Positions 35,501-44,632 of a stretch of 64,000 nt of DNA are shown piece by piece. Positions within the stretch are counted from its first letter, which is position 1. Each line of letters starts with the position of its first letter. The position numbers and the translations under genes are program-made. The notes beneath the pieces are model-generated. The model searched no databases. It saw nothing but the letters and a program-made list of their open reading frames with translations, and was not told the DNA's origin. The stretch is from Bacteroidales bacterium (GTDB taxonomy: Bacteria > Bacteroidota > Bacteroidia > Bacteroidales > P3): assembly GCA_017545365.1 (NCBI GenBank), contig JAFWOP010000042.1:1-64000 (forward strand). The letters run 5' to 3'.

Positions 35501-36603
35501 TGTTGTAGACTGTGGAGGTGGTAATGTTTGGCAAAAAGCGCGGTCATCACTCCGCTCATCGGGTCGCAATATTTGGGCAATGGGTGTGTATCGTAGTATT
35601 CAGTGGCATCACCCCTCAAATAGTGGTGGAGTGCCACGAGCATGGGATAGCAGCCGAAGGCTTCGAACAGAGACTTTCGCTTCAGTATTTTCTCGCCAGC
35701 TTTGGCTGCCTTTGGGTCGTTGGACAGGCCAATAGCCACGGCGTAGGCCATGTTGGGCCAAGCATCGTCGAACACCGGCAGTTTGAGCTCTTTCAACAGC
35801 GTGGAGAACTCGATGTAGCTGTCCGTTGGTTTGTTCTGGTGGAGTAGTAAGATGGCATGCAGCATCCTGTATCTTATTCCGCCCTCCTCCATCTGGGAGA
35901 GAAGCTCGACTATCCGGCCTGTTTTGGGCACCTCGACCACAAAAAGGTACAAATCGAGCATTTTCCGACGCATGGTCTCGCTTAGGTAGGGATTCTCGAA
36001 GAAAATCTGTCGGACAGAGACCATGTCGTCGCTCATGTCGAACAACTTCCATTTAGGCACGATGTCATTGATATATATCCACATAAGAAGTTCGTCGTCG
36101 AGCCTTTGGACAAAAGGTATGCAATCTTTCTGCCTAATAAGATAGTTCATCACATGCATAAACCTTGGGTCCACCAGCAGCTCTTTCAAATCAAGACCTC
36201 TTAGTTTCTCTTCATAAGGAAGGTTGTGCAGGAAGAGTACGAGGGTGGTAGCGAATTTTTGGTACTCCCGTTGCTGATTCTTATCTTTACTAAAGAAGAG
36301 GTCGGTGTTCATATCGCTTATCAGAGGCAATCTTTCGGGGTCAATGGCTCGCAACACTTCGAGCAGTCTGTCCATTTTGATAACCTTGGTCTCCATCCAA
36401 GGACTACTATCCGATTCGGAAACCAAGAAACCGGCCTTGACAAATTTCCTTACCTCATTGTCGACGGCGTACGGATTGAGGTTGAATTGCAGGCAGAACC
36501 TGTGCTGTAGATTGTAAGAATAGCCTATCAACGAGCACGCAATGGCTTGAAGTAATGGATGGGTCAAATCAACGACATCCGTTTGAGTCTTTTTTTTATT
36601 CAT
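32542..36603 (-). CDS. SNF2-family DEAD/DEAH-box helicase
   Basis: The 1353-residue protein has a C-terminal SNF2 ATPase motor: motif I DDMGLGKT (Lys930), a DEAH box near residue 1019, QNHLSEIWNLFQF, and the helicase C lobe with VFSQFTSHL, LDGSTSPQVR, LISLKAGGLGLNLT, HLDPWWNP and RAHRIGQ. The N-terminal 850 residues have no recognisable domain. Such stand-alone bacterial SNF2 proteins are DNA-dependent translocases, with suggested roles in transcription or recombination. I place the start at ATG 36603 (MNKKKTQTDVVDL); the longer frame to 36849 crosses a TACTTTTG promoter element at 36740-36733. Confidence 0.92.
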   Translation of the reverse strand: MNKKKTQTDVVDLTHPLLQAIACSLIGYSYNLQHRFCLQFNLNPYAVDNEVRKFVKAGFLVSESDSSPWMETKVIKMDRLLEVLRAIDPERLPLISDMNTDLFFSKDKNQQREYQKFATTLVLFLHNLPYEEKLRGLDLKELLVDPRFMHVMNYLIRQKDCIPFVQRLDDELLMWIYINDIVPKWKLFDMSDDMVSVRQIFFENPYLSETMRRKMLDLYLFVVEVPKTGRIVELLSQMEEGGIRYRMLHAILLLHQNKPTDSYIEFSTLLKELKLPVFDDAWPNMAYAVAIGLSNDPKAAKAGEKILKRKSLFEAFGCYPMLVALHHYLRGDATEYYDTHPLPKYCDPMSGVMTALFAKHYHLHSLQHLFDPWEKFVAEHDYDYLKLLYSDDFDQLKPLQSKLFRQTGLASTMMPQAKVMQEWEKVINQIIKYTGNAEANAKRKQVKQLEMERVAYFVGLKDYSVQPKLQKSKDGGITWSRGRNIALKNFAQQPCLNAQDHKVASLVDGYDWYGSNYLYLSGQEVFAALVGCPTVFNAISGQKIDIIEEPLQLLVQPSGSGYAVSTNVDMKQMRDSNYSITQQGDKQLTIIHASYEQIHIIELLCKIPLFPKESKKQLTELLQTLSVDFTVMSPLLKNATDIRRVEANPLVAVQVAPYEEQLFSVHLTVKPFGDTPPYQKPGEGMAVVSTTINGERVQTERNLQAERQNLEAVNDMLANSCESEDLDGARLLDTRECLTLLDWVRQHPETAYVEWPQGVKMRLVKPMITPDMLRLRISSAGQWFEIEGEVTIGEKEKLKVATLLELLRNAEGNYIRLQGDEYLSLSERLRRQLQAIDKMLVGRSSKQLKVSTMNGMQLAGLEELGVKVNADKNFRDLMSRIAEAGDKQFPLPSNIHAELRPYQQEGFLWMSRLAHWGAGACLADDMGLGKTLQSITLMQSRAALGPQLVLMPTSVLLGWQQELSRFAPALTVKALNQVTDRNTIVQEAEAGDVVLSTYGLLVTETETLTSRNWTTVVLDEAHTIKNRDTQTSKGAMLLQADFRLMLTGTPLQNHLSEIWNLFQFANPGLLGTFQQFTDRFIIPIERDHDTERQRLLRRILSPFMLRRTKEDVLSELPEKTEITIRIQLSNEEKALYDNLRQQAIANLEEGGKTPLQTLAEITRLRLAACHPRLINDKLPIASSKTQAFMELVGNLLQSAHRALVFSQFTSHLALVCQELDRAKVPYLYLDGSTSPQVRSRLVKQFQTGDTPLFLISLKAGGLGLNLTAADYVIHLDPWWNPAIEDQASDRAHRIGQQRPVTVYRLIAAGTIEEKIIRLHQNKRSMADALLQDADIFTQVTADEVLRLLRETNL

Positions 36604-36912
36604 GGTGGCCCAGCTGTTGTGAATGAATGAGCAGTTTGCTGTTGGCCATTTGGGAATTCGGCTGCATAATCTAAAATATGACAGTGCCTTCCGCAATGCC
36701 CCCAAGCAAAAACCTGTTTCTATATTTGGCTGCAAAAGTACGAAAAATATAGCAAATCGACAGTTATTTTTCGCTCCTATGCTGTATTTGCCTGATTTTT
36801 TAACAGCCTCAGAGAGACTGGATCTCAAAAACAAATTAGTAGAACCCACTTTTAGCGTATCAAATTTGTTGTTTTTTCGCCACCCTCATTTTATTGTAAT
36901 GGAAAAAAGTTG

Positions 36913-36920
36913 TATCTTTG
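36913..36920 (+). promoter_or_regulatory. -7 promoter element (TATCTTTG) of the DUF5692 gene
   Basis: TATCTTTG lies in the 464-bp gap between the divergent helicase and DUF5692 genes, leaving a leader of about 140 nt. A TTG is present but closer than usual (16 bp). The gap contains no supportable gene. Confidence 0.55.
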
Positions 36921-37067
36921 TGCATCCGTTAATGAGAGTACTCGACACCATATAGTAATTGATATGAAGAGGATTATATAGACAGAACTGGCCACTGCTA
37001 TCTGGCAAAAAGTATAGACTGACAATAACACAAACAATCAAATACTAACAATTAAAACCAAACAACT

Positions 37068-38159
37068 ATGTTTTTCCAAGTTTATGGGGCAAATGCCTGT
37101 ATCCAATGGGTGATGCTGCTTGTCGTCCTGGGAGGCCTGATTCTCTGGAATGAGTTTGCACGGCGCACCAAGATGGGCGGCGCCATCACCTTCTTTGTCA
37201 TCCCGGTGCTGCTGACGGTCTACTTTGTGGCCATCGCCATTGGTGCGCGTACCGGGGCGGAATGGGCCCTGAACAACCAGACGCACATCTACATGAACGG
37301 ATGGTTCCACTATGCCAAGCTCTATGCGGCACTCACCGGCTGCATCGGCTTCATGATGATTAAGTACAAATGGGGTATCGGTGCCAAGCACTGGTTCAAA
37401 CCCTTCCCCTTCGTCATCGTAGCCATCAACATCCTTATCGCCGTGGCTTCCGACTTCGAGAGTGCCGCAATGGGATGGAACAAATGGTGGCTCAGCAGCG
37501 AGGGTGTGTGGCTGTATGGCGGCTGGCACAACGTCTTCAACGGCGTGGCCGGTATCCTCAACATCTTCTGTATGACCGCCTGGTGGAACGTTTATGCTTC
37601 CAAGGACAAAAAAGACATGATATGGGCCGACATGACGTGGGTCTACATCGTTATCTACGACATCTGGAACTTCGCCTACACCTACAACTGCCTGCCTACC
37701 CACAGCTGGTACTGCGGCATTGCCCTGTTGCTGGCCCCCACGGTGGCTGCTCTGTTGTGGAACCGCGGCGGCTGGATTCAGAACCGCGCCAACACACTGG
37801 CCATCTGGTGCATGTTCGCACAGGTGTTCCCGCTCTTCCAAGAGACCTTCAAGGACGGTCGCCAGTGGTACAGCTGGGCTGTTCTGCCCGTGCAGTATCC
37901 TGAGGGGGTGGAGACCATCAAACAACTCTACAACGTCGCCGGAGGCGATGCTGCCGCTGTCGGAACCACTGTCAACACAGTGGCCGCCAACCCCACGATG
38001 ATGACCCTGATTAGCGCCTTGGCCTTGGCGACCAACATCATCGCCCTCACCTACATCATCTGCGTCTCGAAGAAGCGTCACATCAATCCTTACAAACAGG
38101 ATGTCTTCGTCAACCAGAAGTACTACAAGGACGCCATGGCCCGCGCCGACGTGGATTGA
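37068..38159 (+). CDS. DUF5692 family integral membrane protein
   Basis: The 363-residue protein has eight or nine hydrophobic segments starting with CIQWVMLLVVLGGLILWN. It is rich in Trp, with loops such as GWNKWWLSSEGVWLYGGWHN, and matches my memory of the Bacteroidota DUF5692 family. No enzyme motif is visible and the function is unknown. It has its own promoter and a strong terminator, so it is a single-gene unit. Confidence 0.8.
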   Translation: MFFQVYGANACIQWVMLLVVLGGLILWNEFARRTKMGGAITFFVIPVLLTVYFVAIAIGARTGAEWALNNQTHIYMNGWFHYAKLYAALTGCIGFMMIKYKWGIGAKHWFKPFPFVIVAINILIAVASDFESAAMGWNKWWLSSEGVWLYGGWHNVFNGVAGILNIFCMTAWWNVYASKDKKDMIWADMTWVYIVIYDIWNFAYTYNCLPTHSWYCGIALLLAPTVAALLWNRGGWIQNRANTLAIWCMFAQVFPLFQETFKDGRQWYSWAVLPVQYPEGVETIKQLYNVAGGDAAAVGTTVNTVAANPTMMTLISALALATNIIALTYIICVSKKRHINPYKQDVFVNQKYYKDAMARADVD

Positions 38160-38177
38160 CGACTGCCTCGCCTAGCG

Positions 38178-38218
38178 AAGTGCCCCAGGGATAAATGCCC
38201 CGAGGGCACTTTTTTTTG
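38178..38218 (+). terminator. Rho-independent terminator
   Basis: AAGTGCCC (38178-38185) pairs perfectly with GGGCACTT (38204-38211), followed by a run of T. It ends the DUF5692 transcript. Confidence 0.85.
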
Positions 38219-38417
38219 TCGGCTCACAACAGTCGTCCTTTTTTGACAGAGGGATGCAGCAGCTTCGTGGCGACTCCACAAGCCTCGAGACGAAAGGTTA
38301 ATTTTTCGCAAAGACGGAGGCGCGGGAGAGATTTTCTACTTTCTATACTGAGTCCCCATGCGACAAAGAATAATTGTAAAGCGCACTATGCCAGTTGTCT
38401 GCTACGACTATGCTAAA

Positions 38418-38465
38418 AAAAGGAGCTCCTTTTGGGGCGGGAATGAAAAAAAAGTCGTATATTTG
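38418..38465 (+). promoter_or_regulatory. MACPF gene promoter with a 16-bp palindromic operator candidate
   Basis: TATATTTG (38458-38465) is a consensus -7 element about 85 bp before the MACPF start. A perfect palindrome AAAAGGAGCTCCTTTT (38418-38433) overlaps the place where the upstream promoter box should be, so a dimeric regulator bound there could block or recruit RNA polymerase. Confidence 0.5.
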
Positions 38466-38549
38466 CCGATAATTTCTAACGACCTCTCGGCAGGCAAGAG
38501 GGTTCTCCCTGTCGCGACGGCTAAGATTAATAATCAGAACCCACCGTAG

Positions 38550-40931
38550 ATGTTTATGTCCGAAATAACCACTCATGAGCAGAATGTTGCCACAAGGACG
38601 ATTGATTTCGACTTCGACTTTAAAGGCAACATAAACGGCATCGAAGTCATTAAGACCAAAGGTGACGGCGATGTTAGTACCACAAAAGATAGGGGGACGT
38701 GGGCCAGCGTGAGAGCAAACCTTCAGTTTCTGCTTGACCAGAGGAAAGTGAGGCTCAAATTGTGCTATAAAGTGGAAGAATGCCAAGGCGACCAGACCGT
38801 CCTCTATTTCGATGCCATGAAAGAGTACAGCTTTGAAGACTTCTACAATGTGGGTGTGTTCGACCGGTACGAGAACAATGGCCGGGTGCATAAGACCAGC
38901 ATCCCGACAGACATAGAAATAGTCGGCAGCTACGGGGATGCCTATGTGATGTCGTCTTTTGTCGGCGAGCACCACGAATACATGAAACCCACCCCGTGGA
39001 ACCGCGAGAAGGCCAAGCAAACACTGGGCTTGCCTTATAGTATGCTGCCTGATGAACAGCTCAAAAAGACTCCCTTGAACAGTGTGGTAGAAGCCCGTAC
39101 CAGCGTCATTCAGGCATGGCTCCCGGTGGATAATCTGAAGATGAAGGTCGACGGCACCGGCAACGACCTCGCCGGCCAAGGCAATATAGCCATCAGTGGC
39201 AAAGTGGTGTTCACCCTGAAACGCACCGACAGCATCAATGTGGTCACCATTGTTGAAGATATTCAGAACGAAGGTGTTCAGCCGGTGACCCAAGGCAACG
39301 AGAACAAGGTGGAAAAGTTCAGCCATGTGGTCGACAGCGCCTTCTGTCGCGGGTATGACATCTGCAAGAGCTACGCCGACTCCAGTTCCTGTAGGGATTT
39401 TGTGCTGGACTATAAAAAGTTGAACGAGTACAAGCGCATCAAGTTCGACCCCAACGGCGGTCTCGATTCATACATTGTGTCTGGCGAAGGATTGTCGGAA
39501 TACACCTCAAGCCTCGAACGGCATATTAATCTGAAAGTGGCCGGTGGGGCAAAAGGAGCCTCCTTCTCAAGCGAGACAGACATGACCTTCAATGTGAGCA
39601 AGAAAGAGAAAGCAGGTTATAAATACCTTACCCAAAAGGACATCTACTATAAGCAGACATACACTGTGGCAGGCCATGGCGCGCCTAACCAGTTGACGGG
39701 CTTCCTCTCCCCGCTCTTTCTCGACGACCTCAAAAAGCTCACCCCTGTCGGCATTATTGAAAAGTATGGCACCCATGTGGTGCTGGGCATGAGGGTCGGC
39801 ACCAGCTTCTACTACCACATGAAGTACAGGGAGAGCATGTTGGACAAAAGCACCGCCTCTACTTTCAAGAATGTCTCCAGCATCAAATACGACAAGGAAG
39901 AAGGCGGGGTGTCAAAGAATGGCGTGTCGAATGAACAGTCGAAAAGCCACGACATCTACCAAGACCTCAAGGACAGCAATGGGGGCAAGATGACGATGGA
40001 AATGCTGAAAGAAATCAACCAGTACTATGCGAACGCCAAGAAAACCACGCCTGAGCAGGCCGCAGAAAACAAGAAAAAAGGTAAAGGCATATTTTTCAGT
40101 TTGGAATCGGCCTACGAGGAGAACCGTGCCAGTTCGCTGCTACAGGAAGACAAGTCGACCGAAATCAGCTGCTCGGGACATGGTGGCGACGAGACACTCC
40201 TGGCAAACGTGTCACGCAACAACGACCCCGCAACCTATGAAAAATGGCGTGCCAGCGTGAACGAGTCCAACTGGTGCTTCTGCGATTTCGTCCCCGGCAC
40301 CTTGGTACCCATCTATGAGCTGATTCCCGCGGGCTGCGGTTGCACCGCTCAGGAAATCAGGCAGGCCTCCGAGGCATACCAAGTGGCGAACTCGAGGGTC
40401 GCCGAGCCTCTGTATAGGGATATCGTGTATGCCTCTTTCGACACCTCTGGAAAGAGAAATACCGAGAATGCCTATCAGGACGCGCTTGACCAAGGCGACA
40501 AAAGCTCCGACACCGAAATCGATTCAAAAAAAGGCAAAGATATATACTGGAAGCTGCGCGTGGAGCTGCTCAACTTCGATGAGGACAACACATGCGGCTT
40601 CAGCGTCTCCATCAAGGTCTTCGAAGGCGGCCGAAGTGGCTCGAAAACGGTCTTGTTCAACCACAAGTCAGATGTCATTATGAAACCTGAAGGCTGCAGC
40701 CGGGCTCTGATTGACACCGATAAATTGGGCAAAACTTCGGTCTTCACTGCCGAAGGCGATTGGATTGGTCAATTCCACGGCTGGCAGGATGCCACCTCCG
40801 ATGTGAGGAAGACCGCCAGCAAGGTGTTCGACTGCGACAACGGAGTCTACGTCATGCTCGACGGCCCAGGAGACGATCTGGACCACATCGGTGTCAAAGG
40901 CAAGCTGATAATCCCCATTATGGCTTATTGA
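38550..40931 (+). CDS. MACPF (membrane attack complex/perforin) domain protein without signal peptide
   Basis: The 793-residue protein has three parts. The N-terminal 290 residues are unrecognised. The central region, about residues 290-560, carries the MACPF signature IIEKYGTHVVLGMRVG with Y406-G-T-H409, preceded by amphipathic segments as expected for membrane-inserting hairpins. The C-terminal domain (about 660-793, YWKLRVELLNFDEDNTCGF ... IGVKGKLIIPIMAY) looks like a beta-sandwich, perhaps a binding domain. Known Bacteroidales MACPF proteins include secreted antimicrobial BSAPs, but those carry lipoprotein or Sec signals. This N-terminus (MFMSEITTHEQNVATRTIDF) has none. It has its own promoter and no immunity-like neighbour that I recognise. 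Confidence 0.82.
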   Translation: MFMSEITTHEQNVATRTIDFDFDFKGNINGIEVIKTKGDGDVSTTKDRGTWASVRANLQFLLDQRKVRLKLCYKVEECQGDQTVLYFDAMKEYSFEDFYNVGVFDRYENNGRVHKTSIPTDIEIVGSYGDAYVMSSFVGEHHEYMKPTPWNREKAKQTLGLPYSMLPDEQLKKTPLNSVVEARTSVIQAWLPVDNLKMKVDGTGNDLAGQGNIAISGKVVFTLKRTDSINVVTIVEDIQNEGVQPVTQGNENKVEKFSHVVDSAFCRGYDICKSYADSSSCRDFVLDYKKLNEYKRIKFDPNGGLDSYIVSGEGLSEYTSSLERHINLKVAGGAKGASFSSETDMTFNVSKKEKAGYKYLTQKDIYYKQTYTVAGHGAPNQLTGFLSPLFLDDLKKLTPVGIIEKYGTHVVLGMRVGTSFYYHMKYRESMLDKSTASTFKNVSSIKYDKEEGGVSKNGVSNEQSKSHDIYQDLKDSNGGKMTMEMLKEINQYYANAKKTTPEQAAENKKKGKGIFFSLESAYEENRASSLLQEDKSTEISCSGHGGDETLLANVSRNNDPATYEKWRASVNESNWCFCDFVPGTLVPIYELIPAGCGCTAQEIRQASEAYQVANSRVAEPLYRDIVYASFDTSGKRNTENAYQDALDQGDKSSDTEIDSKKGKDIYWKLRVELLNFDEDNTCGFSVSIKVFEGGRSGSKTVLFNHKSDVIMKPEGCSRALIDTDKLGKTSVFTAEGDWIGQFHGWQDATSDVRKTASKVFDCDNGVYVMLDGPGDDLDHIGVKGKLIIPIMAY

Positions 40932-41160
40932 TTGATACTAAGTCGTCATGAAAGAAAGGACCTCCCGCCGCGGGAAGCCCTTTCGTCGTATTCGCGATGA
41001 GTGCTTTCTCGGCCCCCCATAGCTGTGGGTTCGCCCCTTCTCTGTCAGAATTAACTTCTCTCCTCGGTCGTTTTTAGGCTCAGAATACTTAAAACGATTC
41101 CCGAGTTGTCGTAGATTTGTTCTAAAAAACCCCTTCCCGGGGCGGATGGGGCATGGTGCG

Positions 41161-42987
41161 CTAGTAGATGGTCAGCGCGATGGGGGTGTCGGAGTTGGAG
41201 AGGCGGAGGAGGTACTGCCCGGCGGGGAGCGCGGCGAGGGGTATCCTTATGGTGCGCTGGGCGACAGGGACGAACAGGGGGCGGCTCATCACCTGCCGGC
41301 CCATCAGGTCGTAGAGGCTGCAACGGAGCCAGCCTGTCTGATGCCCAGGTATTTCCACGTCCACATAGTCGCGGGCGGGGTTGGGGTAGACTCGGGGGGC
41401 GGAATCGCCGCTGGCGGGCAGGGCGAGGAGTTGCTCCATCTGCATGACGAAGTGGTAGGGGCGGCGTTTCAGGAAACGGTCCATCTTGCCGACGGCCTTC
41501 TTCCATTGCGCCACGCTGGTGGGGCGGTTGAAACGTTGCGACTGCCATTCTATTTCAGGGGCGATGGCCTCCTGGTCCTTTTCCAGCAGGGGGGAGGTGC
41601 GGGAGTAGTCGAAGGTGGCGGCGAGCTGGTACATCCTCCGTCCAAAGCGTTCCACGAAGTCGGGCGACTGCAGGAGACGGCGGAAGCAGAGGGTGGCCTG
41701 ACGGCTGCTGGGCCATGTGTCGTCGCCCTGATAGACCATCAGTTCCGTCATGTCGAGGTCAGGACTGCCGAACCCCGCGTCGCCGTCGAAGAATATCCAC
41801 CGCCAGGGCTTCGAGTGGTGCTGGTAGCAGCGCATATTGTTGGCGGGCCAGTCGGTATTGGTGATGAAGGCTTCGAAGAGTTGATAGTCGATAAAGTCGT
41901 CTATGTCAATCAGCGAACAGAGCCGTTGGTACTGCAGGGTGTCGGCGAGGTCGGCGGTCTCGAGCCATTGCATCAGGTTGAGGAAGTCGTCGCTGTTGCC
42001 GTTTTCCACTATCCCGTCCCATGCTCCTATGAGGTTGACATCGTCGGCATCCACATCGTCGCGCTGTTCGATGAACCGCTCGTCGGGGGCTTCCTGCAGG
42101 AAGTAGATGCCCCAGTATTCGCCGTTGAGAAAGAGCGTTACAGGGCGCGAGGCCAAGGAGGCGCAGCGGAGCGGGCGGGCTAGCTGATGGGCCAGGAGGT
42201 CTTGGAGGCCGGCACCGGTCCATGCCGCGCGGAAGGGCTTTAGCACCAGCCGCTTGAACGAAGTGTAGCCCACCTCGTCGTATAGGGGGCACTGTATCTT
42301 CTTCTCGCCATATTCTTTGCGGGCGTAGAGCTTGAGGGGTTTCTGCATATAGCGGCGAGTCTTGGTTCCATGCACACGGAGGCCCAGCGGTTGGGCGAAG
42401 CCGGTGTTGTCCAGCTCATAGAACTCCACATGGGCCAGGCGTTCCCACTCGCGGCCGTGCTGGTTGAAGTTGCCTGAATAGTACTCGTTCTCCGGGTCCC
42501 ACCTGTTGGGGCTGAATATGCCGCTGTCGGGGTCGAAAAGCATCTCGTGGTCGAGGGCGATGGAGAGGACGGGCAGCTGCGGCTCGCGGCCAAGGAGGTC
42601 GGCCACAAGATAGGTGCGGGTGGCGGTGGGGCCGGCCTGTTCCCCCTGCTTGTCGAACGCGGCGGCACGCAGCACGATGGCGTGGCGCACCTCCTTGGGC
42701 GGGTCCCACAGGTCGTCGGGTGCGTCGGGCATGAGGAAAATGTCGCGTGAGGAGTAGAGCGAGGGCGAGAGTTCGAGGGGGTGTTGGTAGAGGGGTGAGG
42801 CGGGGGTGGGGGAGGAGCCGTCGGTGGTGTAGTGGATGGCCAGCCCTTCGGCGGCGGTGAGCTCCAGCGTGAAGGCATGGGGGTAGAAGCCGCCGGGGGC
42901 GGAGAAGGTGACTTGGGCATGTGCGGCATCACCTATGAGCGCGGCGGCACACAGGACGAGGAGCTGTATGTGTTGTCGGGCGGTCAT
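41161..42987 (-). CDS. CotH kinase-like protein exported by T9SS
   Basis: The 608-residue protein begins with a signal peptide (MTARQHIQLLVLCAAALIG), then a chitobiase/beta-hexosaminidase-like C-terminal module (AIHYTTDGSSPT). A CotH-type kinase domain follows: LGLRVHGTKTRRYMQKPLKLYAR, FLNGEYWGIYFLQEAPDERFI, TDWPANNMRCYQ and WRWIFFDGDAGFG, the last bearing the metal-binding D-x-D-type motif. CotH proteins phosphorylate proteins in spore coats; the surface role in Bacteroidota is unknown. The final 80 residues are a T9SS sorting tail (VYPNPARDYVDVEIPG ... LYDLMGRQVM ... LPAGQYLLRL). Confidence 0.9.
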   Translation of the reverse strand: MTARQHIQLLVLCAAALIGDAAHAQVTFSAPGGFYPHAFTLELTAAEGLAIHYTTDGSSPTPASPLYQHPLELSPSLYSSRDIFLMPDAPDDLWDPPKEVRHAIVLRAAAFDKQGEQAGPTATRTYLVADLLGREPQLPVLSIALDHEMLFDPDSGIFSPNRWDPENEYYSGNFNQHGREWERLAHVEFYELDNTGFAQPLGLRVHGTKTRRYMQKPLKLYARKEYGEKKIQCPLYDEVGYTSFKRLVLKPFRAAWTGAGLQDLLAHQLARPLRCASLASRPVTLFLNGEYWGIYFLQEAPDERFIEQRDDVDADDVNLIGAWDGIVENGNSDDFLNLMQWLETADLADTLQYQRLCSLIDIDDFIDYQLFEAFITNTDWPANNMRCYQHHSKPWRWIFFDGDAGFGSPDLDMTELMVYQGDDTWPSSRQATLCFRRLLQSPDFVERFGRRMYQLAATFDYSRTSPLLEKDQEAIAPEIEWQSQRFNRPTSVAQWKKAVGKMDRFLKRRPYHFVMQMEQLLALPASGDSAPRVYPNPARDYVDVEIPGHQTGWLRCSLYDLMGRQVMSRPLFVPVAQRTIRIPLAALPAGQYLLRLSNSDTPIALTIY

Positions 42988-43011
42988 GGGCGGGATGGGG
43001 TGTGGGGAGGG

Positions 43012-44517
43012 CTAACTGCGGAATTTGAACTGCATGATGCGGTCTACATCGGGGCTGATGTGCATCCGGCGGATGATTACAACGCTGAGGATGCCGAAGA
43101 AGAGGGTGCGCACCAGGGCTTGACACACGACGGACGACAGCCCTGTCCCCCAGTGGTCGAAGAGGGGTGTGAGGACCCACTGCCAAAGGGCGTTGAGGGC
43201 GAAGAGCAGCAGGGTGAAGGCGACCACGTGGATTTGCTTGGCGCAGAAGAGGGAGACGTGCAGCCTGCGCCAGAGGAGCAGCAGCAGGGGCACGAAATAG
43301 ACGATGTAGGCCAGCAGGGTGGCACAGGCCGATCCCGCCACCCCCATGCGGGGTATGAGCCAGAGGTTGAGCCCGATGGCGGAGACGGTGAGCAGCGAGA
43401 TGAAGAGGAGCGAGTAGGTGTAGTGCTTGGAGAAGTTGAGTATGTTGGTGGAGATGCTGAGGGTGGAGTTGAGTATGTTGGCTATGCCGAGGAAGAGTAC
43501 CACGCCCATGCCCGAGGTGTATTGCTCGCCGTTGGGGATGAGGGCGAAGAGGGGCACGAGGTTGATCCAGATGAAGAAGAAAATCATGCAGGCCACCAGC
43601 AGCTGGTGGAGCGACACCTGCTGCCCCAGCCGGTTGACCTCGGCGATGTCGCCTTTGGCTATGGCCTGCGAGATGATGGGGCTGGAGATGGCCCCCAGCG
43701 AGCGGTAGGGGATTTCCACCACGTTGGCTATGTAGCAGGCTATGGTGTAGACACCGGCCAGCTGTAGGCCCTCCTTGGCAAGGAACAGCGAGTTGAACAG
43801 CTTGATGTTGCCTGCCAGGACGGTGGCGGTCATGAAGAAGGTGTAGCCCGCCACCTCGCGCAGCAGCCGCCGGTCGACGAAGTGCCAGTCGGGTTTGAAC
43901 GATATGCGCCCCAGCGAGAGGAGGTAGAAGAGGTTGATGAGGGTGGCCACCGCGTAACTGGAGCAGAAGAGGATGACGAAGAGGTCGAGCGAGATGATGC
44001 CGTGGCCGTAGAGCAGGTAGGTGGTGAGGTTGAGGAGGCGGATGACCACTTCGCGTACAAACTTGGGCAGGGCGATGTGGAGCAGCACGCTGGCATTGGT
44101 TTCGAAGACCGTCATGTACAGCACAAAGAAGGTGAGGGGCAGCAGCAACCCCACGTAGTCGGCCAGCATGGGGGCATCCTTGGAATAGTAGCGGACGACG
44201 TCGCCCTTGAAGAGGAAGAAGAGCAGCGCGATGACGGAGAAGCCGATGAAGGGGAGGATGAGTGTCCAGCCGAAGAAGCCGTGGTCGCGGCGTTCGGGGT
44301 CTTTGAAGCGGGGGTAGAACCGGAGGATGGAGGCGTTGGTGCCCAGCTGCGCCAGCCCGGCAAAGAGCATGGCGGCATCTACCATCACACGTGTGAGGCC
44401 GATTTCCTCCTGCGTCAGCAGGTCGGTGACCACAAAGAAGGTGGTGATGGCTCCGATGAGGACGCCCAGGTAGTTGGCCAAAGCACCTTTGACACTCTGT
44501 TTTGCGATGATTCCCAT
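43012..44517 (-). CDS. Polysaccharide flippase (Wzx/MOP superfamily)
   Basis: The 501-residue membrane protein has about 12-14 hydrophobic segments and starts MGIIAKQSVKGALANYLGVLIG, the typical N-terminus of lipopolysaccharide or O-antigen flippases in this phylum. It would move a lipid-linked oligosaccharide across the inner membrane. No glycosyltransferase cluster lies beside it, so the cargo is open. It ends 24 bp before the CotH gene on the same strand. A TACTTTTG element on the minus strand (44551-44544) is 26 bp upstream of the start. Confidence 0.88.
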   Translation of the reverse strand: MGIIAKQSVKGALANYLGVLIGAITTFFVVTDLLTQEEIGLTRVMVDAAMLFAGLAQLGTNASILRFYPRFKDPERRDHGFFGWTLILPFIGFSVIALLFFLFKGDVVRYYSKDAPMLADYVGLLLPLTFFVLYMTVFETNASVLLHIALPKFVREVVIRLLNLTTYLLYGHGIISLDLFVILFCSSYAVATLINLFYLLSLGRISFKPDWHFVDRRLLREVAGYTFFMTATVLAGNIKLFNSLFLAKEGLQLAGVYTIACYIANVVEIPYRSLGAISSPIISQAIAKGDIAEVNRLGQQVSLHQLLVACMIFFFIWINLVPLFALIPNGEQYTSGMGVVLFLGIANILNSTLSISTNILNFSKHYTYSLLFISLLTVSAIGLNLWLIPRMGVAGSACATLLAYIVYFVPLLLLLWRRLHVSLFCAKQIHVVAFTLLLFALNALWQWVLTPLFDHWGTGLSSVVCQALVRTLFFGILSVVIIRRMHISPDVDRIMQFKFRS

Positions 44518-44624
44518 GGCTTGTTGCGTACTTTTTCGGAGTGCAAAAGTACGTTTTTTTTGTGAGATAAAAAGAAAATGACCGATAATTCGCCTATTCT
44601 TGTCGCTATTTCAAAAAAAGTTCG

Positions 44625-44632
44625 TATCTTTG
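44625..44632 (+). promoter_or_regulatory. -7 promoter element (TATCTTTG) of the EF-G2 gene
   Basis: TATCTTTG with a TTG at 44600-44602 (22 bp upstream) gives a leader of about 90 nt. That leader holds a hairpin AGTAAAAG/CTTTTACT at 44649-44671. Confidence 0.6.

Noticed and set aside
36623..36955. 110-codon plus-strand ORF between the SNF2 and DUF5692 genes
   Set aside because: It runs through the promoter elements of both divergent genes (36733-36740 and 36913-36920) and reads as non-coding sequence.
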